Of a stretch of 61,047 nt of DNA, positions 44,572 to 52,128 are shown piece by piece. A program made the translations under genes and the position numbers. The stretch's first letter is position 1. Every line of letters starts with the position of its first letter. The notes under the pieces are model-generated. The model was not told the DNA's origin. It searched no databases and worked only from the letters and a program-made list of their open reading frames with translations. The DNA is taken from the NCBI GenBank assembly GCA_947463385.1, contig CANHSL010000006.1, positions 1 through 61,047 on the forward strand. Direction: 5' to 3'. The DNA is from Flavobacteriales bacterium (lineage in GTDB: Bacteria > Bacteroidota > Bacteroidia > Flavobacteriales_D > Crocinitomicaceae).

Positions 44572-45592
44572 ATTCTTTTACGGTTTTAATTAGCACTTTT
44601 ACTTTTTCCGGGTCAATGTCCGGATAAACGCCGTGACCCAAATTTACAATATGTCTTGGACTTTCAAATGAATCTAACAATTTATTTACTTCAACTTGAA
44701 TTGTTTTAGCATCAGCATACAGCAGGCAAGGGTCTAAATTTCCTTGAAGCGTCTTGTTTTTACCTACTAATTGTCTAGTCTCTCTGATATCCATATTCCA
44801 ATCTAAGCCAATGGTAGTGCAAGGAATCTCCGAGATGTCTGGCAATGAAGCAATTGCGCCTTTTGAAAAAACAGTAAAAGGAAACCCTTCAAACGCCTGC
44901 GCGATTTTACGAATGTAGCTTAAGCCGAATGTTTCATATTGTTCTCGGCCAAGAATCCCTGCCCATGAGTCAAATAATTGCAATGCATCTACACCGGCAC
45001 GTTGTTGTTCTTTCATGTACTCAATCGTAAAATCCGTGATTCGACCTAACAACTCATGTGCCAAAACCGGGTCGGTGTAAAGTAATTTACGGGATTCAGA
45101 AAATGTTTTTGATCCTTTCCCTTCAACCATGTAGCAGAATATGGTCCATGGAGCCCCGGCAAAGCCGATTAAGGGAACCCGATTGTGTAAGCCTTCTTTC
45201 GTAAGTCGAATTGCCTCGAAGACATACGATAATCGATCAGCAACATCTGGATTCGCATCTAACAACGAAAGTTCTTCCCGTGACCTAATGGTTTTCGGAA
45301 AGTACGGTCCGCGTTGCTCAATCATTTCATAGGTTAAGCCCATGGCATCGGGAACCACTAAAATATCCGAAAATAAAATCGCTGCATCAACATCTAATAA
45401 ATCAACCGGTTGAATGGTAACTTCCGCAGCCAGCGCTGGTGTTTCAACCAATTCTTTAAAACCACTCAATGTTGCACGAACCGCGCGGTATTCAGGTAAA
45501 ATACGTCCTGCCTGCCTCATCAGCCATACTGGATATCGAGGGATCACCTCTCCCCGATGGGCTTTAAGGTACAAATCGTTCATCAATTTCAT
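44555..45592 (-). CDS. hemE: Uroporphyrinogen decarboxylase
   Basis: PVWLMRQAGRILPEYRAVR (residues about 21-40) and GFAGAPWTIFCYMVEGKGSKTF are the two HemE signature boxes, with catalytic Asp in LFSDILVVPDAMGL. LGHGVYPDIDPEKV near the C-terminus is conserved. 345 residues. It removes four carboxyls from uroporphyrinogen III in heme synthesis. Two starts are possible: ATG 45592, 5 nt after a TATCTTTG box (45598-45605), and ATG 45583 (MNDLYLKAHRGEV), which matches the typical HemE N-terminus better. Confidence 0.94.
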   Translation of the reverse strand: MKLMNDLYLKAHRGEVIPRYPVWLMRQAGRILPEYRAVRATLSGFKELVETPALAAEVTIQPVDLLDVDAAILFSDILVVPDAMGLTYEMIEQRGPYFPKTIRSREELSLLDANPDVADRLSYVFEAIRLTKEGLHNRVPLIGFAGAPWTIFCYMVEGKGSKTFSESRKLLYTDPVLAHELLGRITDFTIEYMKEQQRAGVDALQLFDSWAGILGREQYETFGLSYIRKIAQAFEGFPFTVFSKGAIASLPDISEIPCTTIGLDWNMDIRETRQLVGKNKTLQGNLDPCLLYADAKTIQVEVNKLLDSFESPRHIVNLGHGVYPDIDPEKVKVLIKTVKEYETKF

Positions 45593-45597
45593 AGGTT

Positions 45598-45624
45598 CAA
45601 AGATAGTTAAATGCTACCAATCAA
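45598..45624 (-). promoter_or_regulatory. Putative promoter of hemE
   Basis: TTG (complement of 45622-45624), a 16-nt spacer and TATCTTTG (complement of 45598-45605); the spacer is one base shorter than the usual minimum. The -7 box is 5 nt from the first ATG. Confidence 0.45.
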
Positions 45625-46288
45625 TCGGCTTGCACCCTACGGATTGTAAAAATTCATTCGTTTGACTAAAATGTTTACACCCGAAAAAACCACGATATGC
45701 GGACAAGGGGGATGGGTGTGGCGCTGTTAATACGAGGTGATGTTCTCGTCCAAGAATCAAGGATTTTTTCGCGATGGCGTGTGCGCCCCAAAGCAAGAAA
45801 ACCAAGGGTTCCTTTCGAGATCCCAAGCGTTGAATGACGGAATCCGTAAAACGCTCCCATCCAACTCCTTGATGGCTTCCAGGATTACCCTCGTGAACTG
45901 TTAAAATTGAATTCAACAATAAAACACCTTGTCTTGCCCAGGATGTTAAATCCCCTTGCTCTTTCAACTCTACTCCCACATCTGTACGCAGTTCTTTGGC
46001 GATGTTTTGCAAACTCTTTGGCAAGGGTAGAACTTCCTTTTCAACAGAAAAACAAAACCCGTGGGCATGACCTTTCGTTGGATATGGGTCTTGACCTAAA
46101 ACAACCACCTTAACGTTCGCAAAAGAACAGGAATTAAAGGCGGAGAACAGTTGATGTTTTGGTGGGAAAATTTGATTCGGATAAGTGGTATATGCCAATG
46201 AAACCTTAGCCATAAGGTCGGTGAAATAAGGTTTTACTAATTCTTCGGATAGCTCCGTTTTCCAATCATCTGACAAGCTCGAGATCAT
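45614..46288 (-). CDS. ung: Uracil-DNA glycosylase, family 1
   Basis: VVVLGQDPYPTKGHAHGFCFSV (residues 61-82) contains the catalytic Asp67 and the GQDPYH-type motif, here with Thr after DPYP. LLLNSILTVHEGNPGSH and LTAPHPSPLSAYRGFFGCKHFSQTN supply the His of the HPSPLS box. 224 residues is full length. It removes uracil from DNA in base excision repair. The start overlaps the stop of the upstream acyltransferase by 4 nt (ATGA), so the two are translationally coupled. Upstream hemE promoter elements lie inside the end of ung. Confidence 0.95.
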   Translation of the reverse strand: MISSLSDDWKTELSEELVKPYFTDLMAKVSLAYTTYPNQIFPPKHQLFSAFNSCSFANVKVVVLGQDPYPTKGHAHGFCFSVEKEVLPLPKSLQNIAKELRTDVGVELKEQGDLTSWARQGVLLLNSILTVHEGNPGSHQGVGWERFTDSVIQRLGSRKEPLVFLLWGAHAIAKKSLILGREHHLVLTAPHPSPLSAYRGFFGCKHFSQTNEFLQSVGCKPIDW

Positions 46289-47616
46289 GCAATTGGAATG
46301 TAGGAGGTTATCGCATCAAGAAGTTGAGCATGGGTTTTATTCAGTCCTTCGATATTCAGTGACTTCACCTTGGAATAACGCTTAAGGTACGATAACTCTT
46401 TGGCAACTGTCAAAAATGACTGGGCGAAAACGCCAATAGCCAGAAAATATCCAATGGAAAATAATAGATTACTTTGGAACGACCAAGGCAACATGTAGGG
46501 CAAAACAAAAAACAAGGGCAAGTTCAGCAAAACCATTGCAAAAATAGCCAATACCTTTTTTGTCGATCCCCAGAAAACTGGACGCTTAAACTTAGTCTCC
46601 ACCCATTTTTTAATTAGGAAATATACCCATCCCGCATGCAGCGCACCTAACAACGCAAAAGGCGATAGAACGAGTACTTTTAAAACCTTGAATGAAGCCC
46701 TCCAAGAATCTGTTCCGCTTAGAAATCGTTCATTTTCTGTAATTCCCAAGGATTGAAGCTGCTTTTTATAAGAATCAATTTGCGCAATCAAGGGATTGAG
46801 GCCCAATAACTGATCTTCGGTCAAGCCATTCATCCATCGGGCTAAGGCTTGAGAATATAACCAGCGGGATTCAATGCTTAGAAAATTATCAAAACATGTT
46901 GGATGCATCCCTTTACGCGTTAACATCATGATATCCTCATGTACATCCGCCAATTCAGGATTATGCACATCAGTCACCAATAGCCTCATGTCTGTTTCGA
47001 GAATTCGAGTTACATCAGTGATTGTCCTGGAGGGATTTTCTTCGTAATCCGCCTTAAAATCATTCAAGCGTATTTTTTTTCCTGCGGCAATTAACACATC
47101 ACTTCGGCGCATATTAAAATCCGTGTAATTGACACCCAAGCCTTGAAGAAAAATATCCTTTTTCCAATCGCAAAATTCTAACGCAGAAAATCCAATGCGG
47201 GCAGGTCCCTTTTTAATCGGGTGCAAGCGTCGTTGAATGCGATCATCGGTAAACCCTTCCCCGAAAATCAAAATATTACGATTTTTATTTAAAACGATGT
47301 TTGTTTTCTCAAAGATCTTGGCATTTTTCTCTTTGGTATCTACCCCATCCCGTTGTCTGTAAATGGGCAGCATGTGCACCATCCAAAGTAATGGTTTTGT
47401 GAATTTCGTAAAGACATCAGACCTTGTCATAAAGAATACAATCGGTTTTCGCTGAGAGGCGATTAACAAGGGATCCATAAAGGAGCCCTGATGATTACTT
47501 ACAAAAATGGTCCTGCCAAAAAAATAATTACTTGGATTAATGAGCTTTATTTTTCTAAAATACAAGCGAAATGAATAATGAAAAGCCAACCAAAGTAAAA
47601 AATATAGGATACGCAT
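46285..47616 (-). CDS. PlsC-like acyltransferase with extra membrane helices
   Basis: VSNHQGSFMDPLLIAS (residues about 42-57) is the H-x4-D acyltransferase motif I with Gln-Gly-Ser-Phe inside, and FGEGFTDD is motif III-like (usually F-P-E-G-T). A long C-terminal part holds at least two hydrophobic helices around 330-390 (SPFALLGALHAGWVYFLI, VLAIFAMVLLNLPLFFVLPYML). It likely acylates lysophosphatidate or another glycerolipid at the inner membrane. The ATG at 47616 is chosen over TTG at 47625, which overlaps the -7 box. It is the first gene of an acyltransferase-ung pair. Confidence 0.8.
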   Translation of the reverse strand: MRILYFLLWLAFHYSFRLYFRKIKLINPSNYFFGRTIFVSNHQGSFMDPLLIASQRKPIVFFMTRSDVFTKFTKPLLWMVHMLPIYRQRDGVDTKEKNAKIFEKTNIVLNKNRNILIFGEGFTDDRIQRRLHPIKKGPARIGFSALEFCDWKKDIFLQGLGVNYTDFNMRRSDVLIAAGKKIRLNDFKADYEENPSRTITDVTRILETDMRLLVTDVHNPELADVHEDIMMLTRKGMHPTCFDNFLSIESRWLYSQALARWMNGLTEDQLLGLNPLIAQIDSYKKQLQSLGITENERFLSGTDSWRASFKVLKVLVLSPFALLGALHAGWVYFLIKKWVETKFKRPVFWGSTKKVLAIFAMVLLNLPLFFVLPYMLPWSFQSNLLFSIGYFLAIGVFAQSFLTVAKELSYLKRYSKVKSLNIEGLNKTHAQLLDAITSYIPIA

Positions 47617-47622
47617 GATTTG

Positions 47623-47654
47623 CAAAATTACACATAATCAACAGTAAATTTCAA
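47623..47654 (-). promoter_or_regulatory. Promoter of the PlsC-like gene, abutting the start codon
   Basis: TTG (complement of 47652-47654), a 21-nt spacer and TAATTTTG (complement of 47623-47630). The ATG at 47616 begins 6 nt after the box. Confidence 0.6.
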
Positions 47655-47687
47655 CATTCCACCTTTCAAAAAATCAGATCGTACGCG

Positions 47688-47717
47688 TTGGCGCCTGTAT
47701 GAATAAGCTTAGATTCG
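47688..47717 (+). promoter_or_regulatory. Putative promoter of ddl
   Basis: TTG (47688-47690), a 19-nt spacer and TAGATTCG (47710-47717, one mismatch to TAnnTTTG). The ddl ATG follows 4 nt later. Confidence 0.45.
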
Positions 47718-47721
47718 TATT

Positions 47722-48696
47722 ATGAAAAATATAGGCATCATTTGCGGAGGATTCTCTTCAGAGTATGAAATTTCACTCAAAAGTGCGAATACCATTTTAA
47801 AACATCTTCCGGATGCCTACACAGGCTACATGATTGTGCTTTCAGATAAAGGTTGGTTAGTGAACCATGGATCTACGCATGGCGTTTTTGATTTAAATAC
47901 TGGAATGATTCACTTTGTGGACGGGACGCGCATCAGCTTAGCTGGAGCCATAATTTATATCCATGGTGATCCCGGTGAAAACGGAAAAATTCAAGCGCTG
48001 TTGGATATGCTAAACATACCTTATATCAATGCAAACGTGTTGTCTTCTGCCCTATCGTTCGATAAATGGTACTGTAATCAATTTTTAAAATCCTTTGGTA
48101 TTCCTGTTGCCAATTCTGTTCTTTTAAAAGAAGGTGATGACCTGAATGAACAGGTACTTATTGAAACCCTGGGACTACCAATTTTTGTAAAACCAACCGA
48201 TTCAGGATCCAGTTACGGGATATCTAAGGTTAAAAAGGCCGAAGAATTAAGGAGCGCCATTGATACTGCATTTAAGGAGGGAAGCACCATTGTGCTTGAA
48301 TCATTTTTAGATGGGATTGAGGTTACATGTGGGGTATATCGGACCAAAACAGAACTTAGCGCATTGCCCTTAACCGAAATTGTTTCAGAAAATGAATTTT
48401 TTGATTTTGAAGCGAAATACCAAGGCAAGTCGAATGAAATAACCCCCGCGCGTATCTCTCCAGAATTAACATTGAAGATTCAGGTAGAAGCTAAAAGAAT
48501 CTATCAATTACTCAATTTAAAATCCATTGCGCGCATTGATTTTATGTTGGTAGGAGAAACACCGTATGTAATTGAAGTTAATACCACCCCTGGATTCTCT
48601 GCAGAAAGCATCGTACCAAAGATGCTCGCTGAGGCTGGAATTGGCATCACTTCTTTTTGGGAAACTATTATTGAAACGGAACTAATATTGAGTTAG
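47722..48696 (+). CDS. ddl: D-alanine--D-alanine ligase
   Basis: GGFSSEYEISLKSA near the start is the Ddl N-terminal motif, GDPGENGKIQALLDMLNIPYINANVLSSALSFDK is the substrate loop, and the ATP-grasp core has FVKPTDSGSSYGISKV and RIDFMLVGETPYVIEVNTTPGFSAESIVPKM. 324 residues is full length. It makes the D-Ala-D-Ala dipeptide for peptidoglycan. The last 15 nt overlap the convergent PBP4-type gene, which acts on the same dipeptide end. Confidence 0.95.
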   Translation: MKNIGIICGGFSSEYEISLKSANTILKHLPDAYTGYMIVLSDKGWLVNHGSTHGVFDLNTGMIHFVDGTRISLAGAIIYIHGDPGENGKIQALLDMLNIPYINANVLSSALSFDKWYCNQFLKSFGIPVANSVLLKEGDDLNEQVLIETLGLPIFVKPTDSGSSYGISKVKKAEELRSAIDTAFKEGSTIVLESFLDGIEVTCGVYRTKTELSALPLTEIVSENEFFDFEAKYQGKSNEITPARISPELTLKIQVEAKRIYQLLNLKSIARIDFMLVGETPYVIEVNTTPGFSAESIVPKMLAEAGIGITSFWETIIETELILS

Positions 48697-50127
48697 CTGG
48701 TTAAGTAATATTTCCATTTGCTGTTTTACCGTTGATTGGCTGCAACTATAGCCATTAACAACAAAGGCAAATGCCAACTTTTTTCCACTCAAAGTATTTA
48801 TATATCCCGCATAGGATTTAATCCCTGTCATTGTGCCGCTTTTTGCATAGATCCTTCCATCACCTGCAGCTCCTTTGCATAATTCACTTATGGTTCCTGA
48901 TTTTCCTGCAACGGGAAGCGAATTAAAAAACTCATCCGCCATAGGGCTTTGCGTCATGTAATTCAATAAATCACAAAAATGTGCAGCTGTGATGCGATTA
49001 TTGCGCGACAAGCCACTGCCATCATACAAACGCAATCCCAAGGTATCGATTCGAGAAGCAAAAAATTCGTTATAAATTTTTCGTGCGTTACTGTTGCTGC
49101 CATCACCTGTAAGTTTGAAAGCTACCCCATTTAACAATCCTTCCGCAAACAAATTTACACTCTTTCGATTCGTCCATTTTGTTATTTCCTGGACACTGCG
49201 ACCATAGGTTGCAAACAACCTGTAGAAACAGTCATAATCAGGAATAGGCATTCCGCGTACAGGAAGAACTCCACCACTTACCGTGAATGAATCTAACAGA
49301 AATCGAGACTTAAGAACTTCAGCAAAATTGAATTCAGGATTTGCCACGGAGCCTCGCACCATATAACTCGACTGATATGCCGGCAATTTCCCTGTTGCAA
49401 TTCGGTGTTCATCGTAAGCCCTACCTTGCAGGTTAGAATGATCCCCTTTTACACTCGCGCTTGTTATCTTATTAATTAACTGTAGGTTTGGTTGCACTGG
49501 TGAGGTACAAATCAAACGGGCTCTACTTCCTGGTTTACCCGTTTCAAAATAATATCTTGCCACATTATCATAGAAGTTAAGTCCGGCAGGAAAAGCCCCG
49601 AAATAATTACCGGCATCCCAAGCCGACCAACCCGATGGTGTACCTTCATATCCAAAGCTAGAGCCATCAACAATCACCTTGCCTTGAATTTCATGAATAC
49701 CTAATTTCTTTAAGCTGTCAATCCAAGCATCCATTTCTTCATATTCTTTTCCTTCCCCATTAAAGTACTTACTTCCAAAAGAAACATCACCCCCTCCTTT
49801 AATCCATAAATTCCCTTTCAAAACACCCTGTTCAATGAGACCATCTGTAAAAAGTGTCGTCTCAAATCTATAATCTGGCCCTAAAAGTTCCAAGGCCATG
49901 GCAGTAGAAAATAATTTAGTAGTTGAGGCGGTGGCCGTAGGAAGCATGGGATTGTATGACAACAAGGTATCGAAACTGGATAAATCAACTGCCAAGATTG
50001 AAATTTTTGCTCCTGAAAATGATTTGTTAGTTACAAAACGCTTTAGCAACGAATCATAGGACTGTGCATTCAACAACAAACTGCTAAAAAAGAAGAAAAG
50101 GAAACTATATCTTTGCAGGGTCCTCAT
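48682..50127 (-). CDS. dacB: D-alanyl-D-alanine carboxypeptidase/endopeptidase (PBP4, S13 family)
   Basis: The ATG at 50127 starts a signal peptide (MRTLQRYSFLFFFFSSLLLNAQ); the longer frame to 50208 overlaps the divergent gene. The three active-site motifs are present: S-x-x-K in TATASTTKLFSTAM, S-x-N in YDGSGLSRNNRIT, and K-S-G in YAKSGTMTGIKSYAGYI. The S13-specific insertion (KGNLWIKGGGDVSFGSKYF) lies between motifs one and two. About 481 residues. It trims D-Ala and cleaves cross-links in the periplasm. Confidence 0.92.
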   Translation of the reverse strand: MRTLQRYSFLFFFFSSLLLNAQSYDSLLKRFVTNKSFSGAKISILAVDLSSFDTLLSYNPMLPTATASTTKLFSTAMALELLGPDYRFETTLFTDGLIEQGVLKGNLWIKGGGDVSFGSKYFNGEGKEYEEMDAWIDSLKKLGIHEIQGKVIVDGSSFGYEGTPSGWSAWDAGNYFGAFPAGLNFYDNVARYYFETGKPGSRARLICTSPVQPNLQLINKITSASVKGDHSNLQGRAYDEHRIATGKLPAYQSSYMVRGSVANPEFNFAEVLKSRFLLDSFTVSGGVLPVRGMPIPDYDCFYRLFATYGRSVQEITKWTNRKSVNLFAEGLLNGVAFKLTGDGSNSNARKIYNEFFASRIDTLGLRLYDGSGLSRNNRITAAHFCDLLNYMTQSPMADEFFNSLPVAGKSGTISELCKGAAGDGRIYAKSGTMTGIKSYAGYINTLSGKKLAFAFVVNGYSCSQSTVKQQMEILLNQLTQY

Positions 50128-50195
50128 AAGTACAAAGATGGCAATTCGAAGATGTTGAAATTCATTGTACTGGAAGGACTTTTCAACACCAACGC

Positions 50196-51380
50196 ATGAC
50201 AAACTCAACCGAAAGACCCATAAAGGTACTGCGTATTATTAACCGATTTAATGTGGGCGGGCCAGTTTACAATGTAACTTATCTTACCAAATTTCTACCC
50301 AAACCCTATGAAACCATGCTAATTGGAGGGCGCGCCACTTCCTCTGAACAGGATGCCACGTATATCTTAGAATCGCAGGGTGTTGAATTCGAAAAATTAG
50401 GCTCGATGTCTCGAAGCATTCGGTTTTTTAGTGATTTACGTACATTTTTCGCATTGATTAAACTGATCAAAAGATACAAACCTACCATCGTGCATACGCA
50501 CGCATCCAAGGCTGGGGCTTTGGGTAGAATCGCAGCCAAAATGATGGGTGTTCCGATTATTGTACACACCTACCATGGCCATGTATTTCAAGGCTATTTC
50601 AATCCAATTGTTACAAAACTGGTTATTCTTCTTGAGCGATTTTTAGGTAGGATAAGTACGAACATCATTACCATTTCACCGGAACAGCAGCAAGATATAG
50701 TGTATAAATTTAACGTCGTCCCATTAGAAAAAACCAGCATCATTCCCTTAGGATTTGACCTGAAGCGATTTGAAGAAAGTAATTCTAAGCGCAATGAATT
50801 AAGAACTGTCGATGGTATACCTGATGAACAATGTGCCGTAGCCATTGTAGGCCGTTTGGCTCCCATTAAAAATCACCGTTTATTTATTGATGCCGCAGCG
50901 CTTGTACTACGTCAGTATCCCAATGAATTTATATTCTATGTAGTTGGAGACGGGGAACTAAAAACAGAAATCAAATCCTACATAGAAAATACGTATCCTT
51001 TATTCAATAAAAACATAGTTTTTACCTCATGGATAGCAGACATGACTACCTTGTATCCAGCCATGGATATCGTATGTTTAACGTCGTTAAACGAGGGCAC
51101 CCCTGTTTCTTTAATTGAAGCTCAAGCCAGTGGTATCCCGGTAATAAGCACAAACGTTGGTGGGGTAAAGGACATCGTGCAAGCAAATGAAACCGGAATA
51201 ATCATGGAAGGAAACTCCGAAGAGGAATTAGCTAAACACCTCATAGAATTGCATCTAAATAAGTCCTTAAGGATGAAAATGTCACAAAATGCTCGTAACT
51301 TTGTAAAGGAAAAGTTCACCTATCAACGCTTAGTGGATGATATGGATAGTTTATACAAGACATTACTTTCTAATGAATAA
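50196..51380 (+). CDS. Glycosyltransferase family 4
   Basis: VLRIINRFNVGGPVYNVTYL at the N-terminus (GG-motif of GT-B), IVHTHASKAGALGRIAAKM (polyprenyl/sugar-donor loop) and the C-terminal TSLNEGTPVSLIEAQASGIPVISTNVGGVKDIV (E-x7-E motif) mark a retaining GT4 enzyme. 394 residues. It transfers a sugar from a nucleotide-sugar donor to a growing surface glycan on the cytoplasmic side. It is the first of the polysaccharide genes; the next gene overlaps it by 8 nt. Confidence 0.9.
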   Translation: MTNSTERPIKVLRIINRFNVGGPVYNVTYLTKFLPKPYETMLIGGRATSSEQDATYILESQGVEFEKLGSMSRSIRFFSDLRTFFALIKLIKRYKPTIVHTHASKAGALGRIAAKMMGVPIIVHTYHGHVFQGYFNPIVTKLVILLERFLGRISTNIITISPEQQQDIVYKFNVVPLEKTSIIPLGFDLKRFEESNSKRNELRTVDGIPDEQCAVAIVGRLAPIKNHRLFIDAAALVLRQYPNEFIFYVVGDGELKTEIKSYIENTYPLFNKNIVFTSWIADMTTLYPAMDIVCLTSLNEGTPVSLIEAQASGIPVISTNVGGVKDIVQANETGIIMEGNSEEELAKHLIELHLNKSLRMKMSQNARNFVKEKFTYQRLVDDMDSLYKTLLSNE

Positions 51381-52128
51381 AACGTTTTTATTTTACTGGT
51401 TCATCGCGCTATTCCTTCCGTCATGCAGCGTTTATAATTCGAACAAATTACTTTCTGATTCTAAGGAGCCCTCTTATACCATAGAAAGCTTTCAGCCCAA
51501 AAATCAAGATGAAACCATTCAACCTGGCGACCAATTAAGCATTAAAATCTACCCAAATGATGGAGAAAATGCCTTGATGTCGATTGCATCAATTAAAGCG
51601 GAAGAAATTCCCACTAAAATGGATGATGGATTCACCGTGAGTTCAACCGGTGAAATAAGACTTCCGTTGGTAGGAGAATTAATGGCAAAGGGTTTAACGA
51701 CAAATCAATTATCGGAAGCACTGACCTTAAAACTAACGAAGACCATTCAGTCGCCATACGTAGAGGTAAGCGTTACAAATCAGCGACTTATGTTATTCAA
51801 TGGCAAAGGTGCCGGACAAGTAATCCCTTTAGCCCATGAAGCGATGACCTTAATGGAGGTGCTTGCCTTGGGAGGAGGAATTAAAGATCATGGGAAATCG
51901 AATCAAATTCGGCTGTTTCGAATGGAAAATGGTGTTAGAAAAATATACGAATTTGACCTATCAGAAATGAACAATTTGAAAAATGCAGACGTAAGGGTTC
52001 AAAACAGAGACATACTTGTGATAAATCATCATCCGCGAAACGCTCAAAATACCTTACGGGATGCAGGTCCATGGCTAAGTATTCTTACAAGTGGCTTGGT
52101 ATTGTTTTCAATCTTCAGCAAGTTATGA
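51373..52128 (+). CDS. wza: Polysaccharide export lipoprotein, Wza family
   Basis: The ATG at 51373 starts a lipoprotein signal (MNKTFLFYWFIALFLPSC, Cys18). The PES domain follows: QPGDQLSIKIYPNDGENALMS, TVSSTGEIRLPLVGELMAKGLTTNQLSEALTLKL, YVEVSVTNQRLMLFNGKGAGQVIPL, then the SLBB-like region to about 220. A C-terminal hydrophobic helix (GPWLSILTSGLVLFSIF) may span the membrane. At 251 residues it is shorter than E. coli Wza (379), the usual size in Bacteroidota. It forms the outer-membrane exit channel for polysaccharide and partners with the next gene (ATGA overlap). Confidence 0.88.
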   Translation: MNKTFLFYWFIALFLPSCSVYNSNKLLSDSKEPSYTIESFQPKNQDETIQPGDQLSIKIYPNDGENALMSIASIKAEEIPTKMDDGFTVSSTGEIRLPLVGELMAKGLTTNQLSEALTLKLTKTIQSPYVEVSVTNQRLMLFNGKGAGQVIPLAHEAMTLMEVLALGGGIKDHGKSNQIRLFRMENGVRKIYEFDLSEMNNLKNADVRVQNRDILVINHHPRNAQNTLRDAGPWLSILTSGLVLFSIFSKL

